NCBI GenBank assembly: GCA_964396245.1
Contig: CAYNEO010000027.1
Coordinates: forward strand, 1 to 51,674
Reading direction: 5' to 3'
DNA length: 51,674 nt
Origin: CAYNEO01 sp964396245
GTDB lineage: Bacteria; Zixibacteria; MSB-5A5; GN15; FEB-12
Shown: piece after piece, positions 32,395-41,566 of the stretch
How positions within the stretch are numbered: the first letter of the stretch is position 1
Layout: the number at the start of each line of letters is the position of its first letter
Position numbers and translations under genes: made by a program
Notes under the pieces: generated by a model
The model's input: only the letters and a program-made list of their open reading frames with translations
Told to the model about the DNA's origin: nothing
The model's database searches: none

Positions 32395-34791
32395 ATGGCA
32401 GATACGAAAGAACTCACAGCCGAAGAAGAAGTCTCGACAACGCAGACGTTGCCGGTATTGCCCCTCAGGGGTACGATTGTTTATCCGTTCCTTGTCGTGC
32501 CGCTGATGATCCAGGAAGCATCGCACGCGCGCCTTGTGGATGAGGCGCTCATGCGCGGCTCACGCATCGGGCTGTTCCTGCAAAAAGATCCCAAGAAGGA
32601 AGACGTCACTCCCGACGATCTCTACGAGATCGGGACGGCGGGCAACATCCTGAAAATGCTGCGTTTCCCCGATGGGACGGTGCGTTTTCTGATACAGGGA
32701 CTCAGCCGCATCCGCATCAAACGCGTTGCCTCCGCCAAGCCGCATATCACGGTCGAGGTAGAGGAGCTCGAAGACGTCGTCCATGATAAGGTCAAAGTCG
32801 AAGCTCTCCAGCGCAATCTGCTCGAAGGCGTGAAGAAGCTGGTTGAACTGGCGCCGTATCTGACCGAAGAGTTCCATGTATCGGCTATCAACCAGGATTC
32901 CGCCTCCAAGCTCGCCGACTATGTCGCCTCCAACCTGAATATCTCCGTTGAGCAGAAACAGGAGACTCTTGCCGAAATCGATGTCGCCAAGAGAATGCGT
33001 TTGCTGCTCCAGTCGGTCAACAAGGAGATCGAGGTCCTTGAACTTTCGCAGAAAATACAGGCGCAGGCCGCCAGCGAACTCGGCAAGTCACAGCGTGACT
33101 ATATTCTCCGCGAGCAGCTGAAAGCCATCCGCCGCGAACTTGGTGATACCGATGACAAGAGTGAAGTCGAGGAATTCGAGCGAAAGATAAAAGAAGCAGA
33201 GATGCCGCAGGCGATCGAGAAAGTCGCCTACAAAGAGCTCGACCGGATGACTCACATGAATCCATCGTCGGCTGAGTTCACTGTCTCGCGCACCTACCTC
33301 GACTGGCTGGTATCACTACCGTGGCAGGTGTCATCGAAAGACCATCTCGATCTCAAAAAGTCCAAGAAGGTCCTCGACGAGGATCACTACAGCCTCGACA
33401 AGGTCAAGGACCGCATACTGGAATATCTCGCTGTACGGAAGCTGAAAGATGACCTGAAAGGCCCGATCCTCTGCTTTGTCGGTCCTCCCGGAGTGGGCAA
33501 GACTTCCCTCGGACGGTCGATCGCGCGGGCCATGGGCCGCAAATTTGCACGCGTGTCGCTTGGCGGCATGCGTGATGAGGCGGAAATCCGCGGTCACCGC
33601 CGCACCTATATTGGCGCCATGCCCGGCCGCATCATTCAGAGTATTCGCCGGTGTGAAACGAACAATCCGGTGATCATGCTCGACGAGGTCGACAAGCTCG
33701 GCACCGATTTCCGCGGCGACCCGTCCTCGGCATTGCTCGAAGTGCTGGACCCGGAACAGAACGATACCTTCAGCGATCACTATCTCGATGTTCCGTTCGA
33801 CCTCTCGAAGGTGCTCTTCATCACGACCGCTAACTGGCTCGAGCCGATTCCGCACGTACTCCGCGACCGGATGGAAATTATTCACCTGCCCGGGTACACG
33901 GACATGGAAAAGCTGATTATCGCCAAGCGCCACCTGCTTCCCAAGCAACTGGAAAATCACGGTCTCACCAAAAGCAACCTGACTTTGACCGATGACGCTA
34001 TCCAGACGGTTATCGACGGTTACACCCGCGAGGCCGGCCTGAGAAATCTCGAACGGGAAATAGCGACGATTGCCCGCAAGGTGGCCCGACGAGTGGCGAC
34101 CGGGAGCAAAAAGAAAAACGTGGTCACCGAGAAGTCGGTCGGCAAGCTCCTTGGCCCGCGAAAGTTCACCCGTGAATTGCTCAGCCGCACGGGGCGTATC
34201 GGTGTCGTGCCCGGATTAGCGTATACCGCCGCCGGCGGTGAGGTGCTCTTTATCGAGGCGACATCGATGCCGGGCAAGAACCAATTGACATTGACGGGAC
34301 ACCTCGGCGATGTCATGAAAGAGTCGGCCCAGGCGGCCATGTCGTTTGTCAGGTCAAATTACGAAGAACTCATGATCCCGCCGGAAACTTTCGATAATAC
34401 CGAAGTGCATATCCACGTACCGTCGGGCGCCACACCCAAAGACGGTCCGTCCGCCGGAATAACGATGGCCGTCGCGCTCGCATCGCTGTTCACGCGCAGA
34501 CCGGTCAAACCCTGCCTCGCGATGACCGGTGAAATTACGCTGCGCGGCGAATTGCTTCCGATAGGCGGCCTGAAAGAAAAGCTTCTTGCCGCCGTGCGAA
34601 GCGGCGTCGAAATGGTCATGCTGCCCGCCGACAACAAGAAAGACATGGCGGACATACCAAAAGAAATCAAATCTCAACTCAAGACGAAATTCTTCTCCGA
34701 CATGATGTCAGGCATCAAGTTTGCCCTGGGCGACAGCGGGAAACCGGGGGCAAAAGGAACCCGCAGAAGCAAAAAGAGCGGCTGCAAATAG
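32395..34791 (+). CDS. lon: ATP-dependent protease Lon
   Basis: 798 residues, full length. N-terminal substrate domain (LPVLPLRGTIVYPFLVVPLM), AAA+ module with Walker A GPPGVGKTS (363-371) and Walker B VIMLDEVDKL, and the protease domain with Ser686 in PKDGPSAG and Lys729 in GGLKEKLLAA, 43 residues apart as in other Lons. It degrades misfolded and regulatory proteins in the cytoplasm. The ATG has no Shine-Dalgarno (TTGACATA precedes it). An 18-codon leader ORF ends 8 bases upstream. The tail (KGTRRSKKSGCK) is basic. Confidence 0.98.
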   Translation: MADTKELTAEEEVSTTQTLPVLPLRGTIVYPFLVVPLMIQEASHARLVDEALMRGSRIGLFLQKDPKKEDVTPDDLYEIGTAGNILKMLRFPDGTVRFLIQGLSRIRIKRVASAKPHITVEVEELEDVVHDKVKVEALQRNLLEGVKKLVELAPYLTEEFHVSAINQDSASKLADYVASNLNISVEQKQETLAEIDVAKRMRLLLQSVNKEIEVLELSQKIQAQAASELGKSQRDYILREQLKAIRRELGDTDDKSEVEEFERKIKEAEMPQAIEKVAYKELDRMTHMNPSSAEFTVSRTYLDWLVSLPWQVSSKDHLDLKKSKKVLDEDHYSLDKVKDRILEYLAVRKLKDDLKGPILCFVGPPGVGKTSLGRSIARAMGRKFARVSLGGMRDEAEIRGHRRTYIGAMPGRIIQSIRRCETNNPVIMLDEVDKLGTDFRGDPSSALLEVLDPEQNDTFSDHYLDVPFDLSKVLFITTANWLEPIPHVLRDRMEIIHLPGYTDMEKLIIAKRHLLPKQLENHGLTKSNLTLTDDAIQTVIDGYTREAGLRNLEREIATIARKVARRVATGSKKKNVVTEKSVGKLLGPRKFTRELLSRTGRIGVVPGLAYTAAGGEVLFIEATSMPGKNQLTLTGHLGDVMKESAQAAMSFVRSNYEELMIPPETFDNTEVHIHVPSGATPKDGPSAGITMAVALASLFTRRPVKPCLAMTGEITLRGELLPIGGLKEKLLAAVRSGVEMVMLPADNKKDMADIPKEIKSQLKTKFFSDMMSGIKFALGDSGKPGAKGTRRSKKSGCK

Positions 34792-34807
34792 GAGAGAGAG
34801 TTTCCCT

Positions 34808-36367
34808 ATGAAAATCGTAACCGCCGCGCAAATGCGCGATATCGATAGCGAGACTATCAACAACCGGGGAATACCCGGACCGCAGTTGATGGAAAACGCC
34901 GGTCGGGGAATTGCGGAAGGAATCCTCGACGACATTATCGAAACCCCGAACGAAACCACCGTCGCCGTCTTTTGCGGCGCCGGCAACAACGGCGGCGACG
35001 GATATGTCGTTGCGCGTCACCTGAGCGAAGCCGACGTCAATGTCACCATCTACTGGATGGGACCGGAAGATAAACTGTCCGATGACGCCAGGCTGAACCA
35101 TGAACGGGCGGTCGCCACCGGCATACGCATGGAGCAGATTTCGTCGCCCGATGATCTTCCCGCAGCGCTGGACGCGGACCTGGTCATTGACGCCATTTTC
35201 GGGACCGGCTTCTCCGGCTCGCCGCGTGGTTTCGCAGCCGATGTTATCGAGTATATAAATCTGCAGACTGACGCCGGGATTATCTCGGTCGACATGCCCT
35301 CGGGTTTGAACGCCGACGACGGTCAGCACGAGGGCGCCGTGGTCGAGGCTGACCACACGTACACACTGGCGCTGCCGAAATACGGACTGTATATCTCGCC
35401 CGGACGGGAACTGTCGGGCACAGTCACTATCATTCCTATCGGGACGCCCGACAATGCCATCGAAAAATTCGATCTTAAGAATGAATTGATCACGCCGGAA
35501 TCGGTGATTGACCTGCTGCCCCCGCGTCCGCCGGACGCCCACAAGGGGATATTCGGCAAGCTGTTTATCCTGGCGAGCTCGAAAGGGCTGACCGGCGCCG
35601 CGGCGATGGCGGCGATGTCTGCCAACCGAACCGGCTGCGGTCTGACAAAACTTGGATGCCCCCACTCCGAACAACCCGTGCTCGCGACAAAGCTCACCGA
35701 AATCATGACCGTCCCGCTCCCGGACGTTGCCAAAAAGGGTGCGATTGCCCTGCGCGCCCTCGGAGAAGTGCGCGAGATGATCGATCAGCACGACGCTATC
35801 ATCATCGGTCCGGGTATGGGCACGCATCACGAGACCAAAGAACTCGTTCGCCGGGTGGTGAAATCTCTGGACAAACCGACAATAATCGATGCCGACGGGT
35901 TGAACAATCTCGCCGGTGTCACCGAGATCATCAAGGAATGCAAGGCGCCGCTGGTATTGACGCCGCACCCGGGAGAATTCAAGCGTCTGACCGGTGACAC
36001 GGTCCCCGACAATTACCTTGAGAAGGCTGATCTCGCCCGACGGTGGGCGTCGGATCTTGGTGCTGTCATTGTCTTGAAAGGTAGCCCTACGATCGTTGCC
36101 GACCCCGACGGCCTCTGCTATTTCAATCAGACCGGAAACTCCGGCATGGCCACCGGCGGGTCAGGCGACGTGCTGTCGGGAATGGTCGGCTCGCTTCTGG
36201 CGCAGGGGCTGTCCGCTATCGATGCGGCTCGCTGCGCGGTTTTCATCCACGGACTCGCCGGCGATTTCGCCGCCGATACACTGACCGAACGAAGTATGGT
36301 CGCCGGGGATTTGATTACCTTTCTACCGTCGGCATTTGCCATGCTCGAGGGTAGAACGGAAGACTAA
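34808..36367 (+). CDS. nnr: Bifunctional NAD(P)H-hydrate epimerase/dehydratase
   Basis: Repairs damaged, hydrated NAD(P)H. The 519 residues combine the NnrE (YjeF_N) epimerase, residues 1-215 (FCGAGNNGGDGYVVARHL; FGTGFSGSPRG; SVDMPSGLNADDG), and the NnrD ADP-dependent dehydratase, residues 225-519 (ADGLNNL; LTPHPGEFKRL; TGNSGMATGGSGDVLSGMVG). A frame open from inside lon is not the start; AGGAGAG lies before this ATG. It is 16 bases after lon, probably in the same transcript. Confidence 0.96.
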   Translation: MKIVTAAQMRDIDSETINNRGIPGPQLMENAGRGIAEGILDDIIETPNETTVAVFCGAGNNGGDGYVVARHLSEADVNVTIYWMGPEDKLSDDARLNHERAVATGIRMEQISSPDDLPAALDADLVIDAIFGTGFSGSPRGFAADVIEYINLQTDAGIISVDMPSGLNADDGQHEGAVVEADHTYTLALPKYGLYISPGRELSGTVTIIPIGTPDNAIEKFDLKNELITPESVIDLLPPRPPDAHKGIFGKLFILASSKGLTGAAAMAAMSANRTGCGLTKLGCPHSEQPVLATKLTEIMTVPLPDVAKKGAIALRALGEVREMIDQHDAIIIGPGMGTHHETKELVRRVVKSLDKPTIIDADGLNNLAGVTEIIKECKAPLVLTPHPGEFKRLTGDTVPDNYLEKADLARRWASDLGAVIVLKGSPTIVADPDGLCYFNQTGNSGMATGGSGDVLSGMVGSLLAQGLSAIDAARCAVFIHGLAGDFAADTLTERSMVAGDLITFLPSAFAMLEGRTED

Positions 36368-36385
36368 AGATACCATGTGGATTAC

Positions 36386-36412
36386 CGGTTGCCGTCTCAC
36401 CGCCGGCAACCG
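36386..36412. terminator. Hairpin between convergent nnr and secA
   Basis: CGGTTGCCG / CGGCAACCG, 9 perfect base pairs with a 9-base loop, in the 51-base gap between two convergent genes. It has no T-run on either side. Confidence 0.55.
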
Positions 36413-36418
36413 ATCACA

Positions 36419-39394
36419 CTACAGGTTCGCCCCACAACACTTTTTGTATTTCTTGCCGGAACCGCACGGGCACGGATCGTTACGCCCGACTTTGGGTGTT
36501 TCCCGGCGAACGGTCCTGACGCCGCTTCCGGCCTGTGACGCCTCCGCCATCGGGTTCTTCTCGGCCCGCATGCCGGGCGCCTCCACCGCCGATTGAGCCA
36601 GACCCATGTTGGTGCTGTCGGATTTCGACGTTACCAGCGCCGGCTCACGACGCCGTTCGGCGCGCGATTTCTCCGGAACGTTCACCTGTAACTTGAACAC
36701 CAGGCCGACTATTTCCTTGTCGATTTCCCCGATCATGGTCTGAAAAATCTCGAAGGCCTCACGTTTATAAATATCGATGGGCTTGCCCATCCCGCCGTGA
36801 TATGCCCGGAGATTGATGCCGGTACGAAGCTCGTCGATCTCCATCAGGTGATCGCGCCAGTGGCGATCGATGGTTGACAGTACGGCATACCGCTCGAGCT
36901 GACGCATGATATCCTCTCCGTAAGCGACCTCTTTCTGGGTGTAGAAGTGCATGATCGCCTTCAGGATATTCTCGCGTACTTCCTCGCGCTTGAGTTCCGG
37001 AATTTCCTCTTTCTTGAACTGGAGATTAAACAGATACGTTTTGCGAAGTTCTTCAGTCAGCCCGGCCAGGTTCCAGTTCTCGGGATACTCTTTCTCGGGG
37101 CAGTAGACGTACATGATATCGTCGAGGACGTCTTCTATCAACTCGACAACCTCGTCTTTGATCGACTCTCTCTCGAGTGCGGCCAGGCGGCGTTCATAAA
37201 TCCACTTACGCTGGACATTCATCACGTCATCGTACTCCAGCGTGTGTTTGCGAATGGCAAAGTTCTGTGCTTCGACCTTCTTCTGTGCGCGCTCGATAGC
37301 CTTGGTCACCATCTTGTGTTTGATAACCTCGCCTTCCTGCACGCCGAGTCGATCCATTATGGACCCGAGCCGGTCGCCGCCGAACAACCGCATGAGGTCG
37401 TCCTCGAGGGAGAGGAAGAACTGCGATGCGCCGGGGTCGCCCTGACGTCCCGAACGACCGCGCAGCTGCCGGTCGATACGCCGCGACTCGTGCCGCTCGG
37501 TGCCGATAACATAGAGGCCGCCCGCGTCGACAACGCCCTTACCAAGCTTGATATCGGTGCCTCGACCGGCCATGTTCGTCGCGATAGTGACAGACCCCGC
37601 CTGCCCGGCGTTGGACACGATCTCGGCCTCACGCTGGTGCTGCTTGGCGTTGAGAACGTTGTGCGGTATGCCCTGACGTTTAAGCATGCGCGCGAGAGTC
37701 TCCGAAACCTCCACCGAAATCGTACCCACCAGCACCGGCTGACCGTTGTTATGGGCCTGCTTGATCTCGTCGATGATGGCGTTGTATTTTTCCCGCCGAG
37801 TCCGGTAAATATGATCGTCCCGATCGTCCCGAACACACGGCATATTGGTTGGAATGACCGTGACATCCATCTTGTAGATGTCCCAGAATTCACCCGCCTC
37901 GGTTTCGGCCGTACCGGTCATGCCGGCCAGCTTGTCGTACATGCGGAAATAATTCTGGAGCGTGACCGTGGCCAGTGTCTGCGTCTCCGCCTCGATCTTG
38001 ACGCCCTCCTTGGCCTCGATAGCCTGGTGCAAACCGTCGGAATATCTCCGCCCCGGGAGGATACGACCGGTGAATTCATCGACAATCATCACCTTGCCTT
38101 CATCCAGCACGTACTCCACGTCTTTCTCGTACAAAGAATAAGCGCGGAGCAACTGGTTGATGGCGTGTACCTTCTCGGACCGTTCGGCGTGAACGCGGTA
38201 TATGTCATCGGTGCGTTTCTGGCGTTCTTCCGCCGACAGCGACTCATCGGCATCGAGTTCCGACAACTGGGTGCTCAGGTCGGGAATCTCGAAAAGCTTC
38301 TGTTCTTCGGGCGAAAACTGGCTGTTGCCGAGATCGGTGAGAGCGATAGTATGCTCCCGCTCGTCGATATAGTAATACAGGCGGTCGTCGATTTCGTACA
38401 GTTTCTTCTCGCGCATGTACGCCGACTCGACATCGGTCATCAGCCGCTTGACGCCGGTCTCTTTGAGCAGTTTCAGCAGGCGTTTGTTCTTGGGCGCGCC
38501 GCGGTTGGCCGCCAGCAGGAGTGACCCCGCTTCGTATTCATCTTCCGACTTGCCGCCTTCGATGAGCGACTCAGCCCGGGCGAGCATCTCGTTTATCATC
38601 GAATGCTGTTTTCTTACGAGGCGCTCCACCGTCGGCATCATCTCGCGATAGCGGTCATTGACCGTCGACTCGACCTGCCCGGAAATAATCAACGGCGTTC
38701 GGGCTTCATCGATAAGAATCGAGTCGACCTCGTCGATGATCGCGTAGTTGAAATTCCGGTGTACGCGATCTTCGGCGCGCTGCGCCATGTTGTCACGCAG
38801 GTAATCGAAGCCGAATTCGTTGGCGGTCCCGAAGGTAACGTCGCACTCGTATTGGGCACGGCGTTCATCGTTATGCATCTGGTTCTGGATAACGCCTACC
38901 GTCAGGCCGAGAAACTCGTAGATTCTCCCCATCCACTCGCGGTCACGACGGGCGAGATAGTCGTTCACCGTGACGATATGCACGCCGTCGCCCGAGAGGG
39001 CGTTCAGGTATGTCGAAAGGGTGGCGACCAGCGTTTTACCTTCGCCGGTGGCCATCTCGGCGATTTTGCCCTGGTGCAGTGCGATGCCGCCCATGAGCTG
39101 AACGTCGAAATGGACCATGTCCCACTCGATTTCCTGTCCGACAATTTCCCATCGCTGGCCGAGATGACGACGGCAGGCATCCTTGACGACGGCAAAAGCT
39201 TCGGGGAGAATATCATCCAGCGTTTCTCCGTTGGCCAGACGCTCCCTGAATTCCGGGGTTTTAGCCACCAACTCTTCGTCGCTGAGGCTTTCGAGAGACG
39301 CATAGAATTCGTTAATCTGATCCACGAGCGGCTGCATCTTCTTGACATCCCGCTCGTGCTTGGTGCCGAATAGTTTGGTAATTATTTCTTTCAT
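36419..39394 (-). CDS. secA: Preprotein translocase ATPase SecA
   Basis: The motor of the Sec pathway, 991 residues. It starts MKEIITKLFGTKHERDVKKM and has Walker A MATGEGKTLVATL, DEVDSILIDEARTPLIISG, NMAGRGTDIKLG and RRIDRQLRGRSGRQGDPGAS. The zinc-binding SEC-C tail CPCGSGKKYKKCCG, which contacts SecB or ribosomes, ends the protein. The length is above the usual 840-900 because of extra sequence around residues 270-420 (inserts between the nucleotide-binding halves). It has its own promoter and stands alone. Confidence 0.98.
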   Translation of the reverse strand: MKEIITKLFGTKHERDVKKMQPLVDQINEFYASLESLSDEELVAKTPEFRERLANGETLDDILPEAFAVVKDACRRHLGQRWEIVGQEIEWDMVHFDVQLMGGIALHQGKIAEMATGEGKTLVATLSTYLNALSGDGVHIVTVNDYLARRDREWMGRIYEFLGLTVGVIQNQMHNDERRAQYECDVTFGTANEFGFDYLRDNMAQRAEDRVHRNFNYAIIDEVDSILIDEARTPLIISGQVESTVNDRYREMMPTVERLVRKQHSMINEMLARAESLIEGGKSEDEYEAGSLLLAANRGAPKNKRLLKLLKETGVKRLMTDVESAYMREKKLYEIDDRLYYYIDEREHTIALTDLGNSQFSPEEQKLFEIPDLSTQLSELDADESLSAEERQKRTDDIYRVHAERSEKVHAINQLLRAYSLYEKDVEYVLDEGKVMIVDEFTGRILPGRRYSDGLHQAIEAKEGVKIEAETQTLATVTLQNYFRMYDKLAGMTGTAETEAGEFWDIYKMDVTVIPTNMPCVRDDRDDHIYRTRREKYNAIIDEIKQAHNNGQPVLVGTISVEVSETLARMLKRQGIPHNVLNAKQHQREAEIVSNAGQAGSVTIATNMAGRGTDIKLGKGVVDAGGLYVIGTERHESRRIDRQLRGRSGRQGDPGASQFFLSLEDDLMRLFGGDRLGSIMDRLGVQEGEVIKHKMVTKAIERAQKKVEAQNFAIRKHTLEYDDVMNVQRKWIYERRLAALERESIKDEVVELIEDVLDDIMYVYCPEKEYPENWNLAGLTEELRKTYLFNLQFKKEEIPELKREEVRENILKAIMHFYTQKEVAYGEDIMRQLERYAVLSTIDRHWRDHLMEIDELRTGINLRAYHGGMGKPIDIYKREAFEIFQTMIGEIDKEIVGLVFKLQVNVPEKSRAERRREPALVTSKSDSTNMGLAQSAVEAPGMRAEKNPMAEASQAGSGVRTVRRETPKVGRNDPCPCGSGKKYKKCCGANL

Positions 39395-39431
39395 CGTTCT
39401 AATCTGGATTTATTTTCGATGCTAATTAAAT

Positions 39432-39460
39432 AGCATACAATATTCTTTATCCTATTGCAA
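39432..39460 (-). promoter_or_regulatory. Promoter of secA
   Basis: On the minus strand TTGCAA, 17 bases, TATGCT inside an AT-rich patch. The leader would be about 31 bases. No protein-export (SecM-like) leader ORF is visible. Confidence 0.65.
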
Positions 39461-39573
39461 TCATAAGTATTTAACCGAATTAACCGCTAAAAGTTTGGAA
39501 AAAACCGGACCTGTGGGCGTCCGTTGCGAAATTCCAAATGCATGCCAATTCTATCGCCGTAAGTTCCTGCGGC

Positions 39574-39579
39574 TAATAT
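39574..39579 (+). promoter_or_regulatory. -10 hexamer of a probable leaderless rsgA mRNA
   Basis: TAATAT ends exactly six bases before the ATG at 39586. No good -35 hexamer is seen. The pattern repeats at three other genes of the window. Confidence 0.4.
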
Positions 39580-39585
39580 AGCTTG

Positions 39586-40524
39586 ATGGATCGACATCGG
39601 AAGCTTACCTTTACGGCGTCTATGCCTAAACCGGAAACAGGGATCGTTATCGCCACGCGCGGACGTCGCTTCGAAGTGCGCGCCGAAGACCAGACGCACG
39701 TGCAGTGCGAGGTTCGTCAGAAAGTCAAACGAGAGGTCGACAGTGTGACTCCGGTTGCGGTCGGCGACGACGTGCTCTTCACCCGCTCACACGAAGATTC
39801 CGGCGCCATCGAGAAAGTGCTTCCCCGCCGAACCGCGTTTTCCAGACCGTCGAAAGTTACCGGCCGGCGTCAGGTCCTTGCCGCCAATCTCGACCAGCTC
39901 GCCATAGTGGTTTCGGTCCGCGAGCCGGAGATGAAAACCGGACTCATCGACAGATTTCTCGTGGCGGCAGAAATCGGGCAACTAAAACCGCTTATCGTTG
40001 TTAATAAGATAGACTTAGATAGACCGCCGGACTACGAAGAGATTGTCACGGCATATCGAACTATCGGTGTGCCGGTCATTCCGGTCTCGGCGATAACATC
40101 ACACGGAATGGATCACTTGAGAGAGTCTCTGATAGCACATCGAACTCTTTTCGCCGGCCACTCAGGGGTCGGCAAATCGACATTGTTGAATGTGCTGATT
40201 CCCGGCGTCAACATTAAGACCAGAAAGATTTCGGAATACTCCAGCCGTGGCCGGCATACGACCTCGTCCATCGAGCTGTATGAGCTGCCGTCGGGCGGCT
40301 TCGTCGTGGACTCTCCCGGTCTGAAGGTCATGGGGCTCTGGGATGTTGAAAAAGACGAGCTCATGCATTATTATCCGGAGTTCGAGAAATACGCCGCCGA
40401 GTGCCGGTTTCAGCCCTGCACCCATACTCACGAGCCGGGTTGCCGGGTGAAGGCTGCGCTCGAGCAGGGCGAGATTTACGAATTTCGGTATAATAACTAT
40501 CTGGCAATCCGGGATTCGCTCTGA
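39586..40524 (+). CDS. rsgA: Ribosome small-subunit maturation GTPase RsgA
   Basis: A circularly permuted GTPase acting late in 30S assembly. From the N-terminus: OB domain (GIVIATRGRRFEVRAED), G4 VVNKIDLD, G5-like VSAIT, G1 GHSGVGKST, G3 DSPGLK, and a zinc finger (CRFQPCTHTHEPGCRV) at the end. The start may be the ATG at 39586, supported by the -10 hexamer six bases before it, or a second ATG at 39622 (MPKPETG). Neither has a Shine-Dalgarno. 312 residues from the first. Confidence 0.95.
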   Translation: MDRHRKLTFTASMPKPETGIVIATRGRRFEVRAEDQTHVQCEVRQKVKREVDSVTPVAVGDDVLFTRSHEDSGAIEKVLPRRTAFSRPSKVTGRRQVLAANLDQLAIVVSVREPEMKTGLIDRFLVAAEIGQLKPLIVVNKIDLDRPPDYEEIVTAYRTIGVPVIPVSAITSHGMDHLRESLIAHRTLFAGHSGVGKSTLLNVLIPGVNIKTRKISEYSSRGRHTTSSIELYELPSGGFVVDSPGLKVMGLWDVEKDELMHYYPEFEKYAAECRFQPCTHTHEPGCRVKAALEQGEIYEFRYNNYLAIRDSL

Positions 40525-40578
40525 TGAGCAGGCGGGATAGTTCCTTAAGTGGCTGTATAACTTACCGATAAGATACTT

Positions 40579-41484
40579 ATGGCGTCAAAACTCGGCCTCG
40601 AATTCAAAGTTGGATTGATTATCCTCGTCGGCATAGTCATTGTGGCTGCATCGCTGTACTGGTTGCAGGGCTATCGCCTCGCGAGCAATTCCCAGACAGT
40701 CAGGGTGAGGTTTCAGAATGTCGGCTCGCTGGCCCCCGGCAGCAAAGTAACCGTCCACGGCGTCCAGAAGGGCAAAGTGGATGATTTCAAGCTCGAGGAC
40801 GACTCGGTTATCGTCGAACTGCTCATATCCAGAGAAGTACATCTGAAAGACGATGCCACGTTCACCATTCGAAATATGGGTGTGATGGGAGAGCGGTTTG
40901 TCGCCGTCAATCCGGGCACGGACACAATTCCCTTCGACTCCAACAAGGTGGCGGTCGGTTCTTCCGATGAAGGCATCCCGGAGATTATGGGATTGCTCGG
41001 CCAGACTATCACCGAACTTCAGGGGCTGATCACCTCGTTCAGGGAATCGATCGGGCCGGGCTCCACCGTGGACAATATCAACCGCGCCCTCGTGAATGTC
41101 AGCCGGGTGGCATCCTCAATCGCCGATTATCTGGATACCAACCAGGTCAGGCTGGACCAGACAACCAAGAACATCTACACTGCCTCGGCGGAACTCAGCC
41201 GAATTTTGACCGAAAACGGACCGTTGATAGATTCTTCGCTCAACAGGTTCGACCGCACGACGCAGAAAATTGACGTCCTCGTGGACCGGCTCGACAGCGT
41301 GGCGGTTGTCGCGCGTAAACTTGCCGATGAACTCGAATCAAACGAGGGGACACTCCAACTTCTGCTGAAAGATCCCCGCCTCTACGATGACCTGCGGCGG
41401 ACCGCCGATAACATCGATGATCTGGTGAGCGATATTAAGGCCAATCCGCGCAAATACATAAACCTGAAATTCCAGCTCTTCTGA
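40579..41484 (+). CDS. MlaD/MCE family lipid-transport protein
   Basis: Anchored by one N-terminal helix (GLIILVGIVIVAASLYWLQG), with an MCE domain at about residues 38-115 (VRVRFQNVGSLAPGSKVTVH then GVQKGKVDDF; MGERFVAVNPG) and a long helical C-terminal part (residues 130-301) that could form a tube or reach the outer membrane. MlaD proteins move phospholipids between the membranes with an MlaE/MlaF permease and ATPase. Those genes are not adjacent here. Confidence 0.92.
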   Translation: MASKLGLEFKVGLIILVGIVIVAASLYWLQGYRLASNSQTVRVRFQNVGSLAPGSKVTVHGVQKGKVDDFKLEDDSVIVELLISREVHLKDDATFTIRNMGVMGERFVAVNPGTDTIPFDSNKVAVGSSDEGIPEIMGLLGQTITELQGLITSFRESIGPGSTVDNINRALVNVSRVASSIADYLDTNQVRLDQTTKNIYTASAELSRILTENGPLIDSSLNRFDRTTQKIDVLVDRLDSVAVVARKLADELESNEGTLQLLLKDPRLYDDLRRTADNIDDLVSDIKANPRKYINLKFQLF

Positions 41485-41531
41485 CGATTCAGTCCCGCCT
41501 CTGTCACCGGGGGCGAGAATCCACATTTCTT

Positions 41532-41560
41532 TTGTAAATTCCCGGCGTGGTGCGTATACT
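41532..41560 (+). promoter_or_regulatory. Leaderless-type promoter of the sirtuin gene
   Basis: TTGTAA, 17 bases, TATACT, then six bases and ATG. Standard numbering puts +1 on the A of the start codon. Confidence 0.7.
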
Positions 41561-41566
41561 ATCGCC

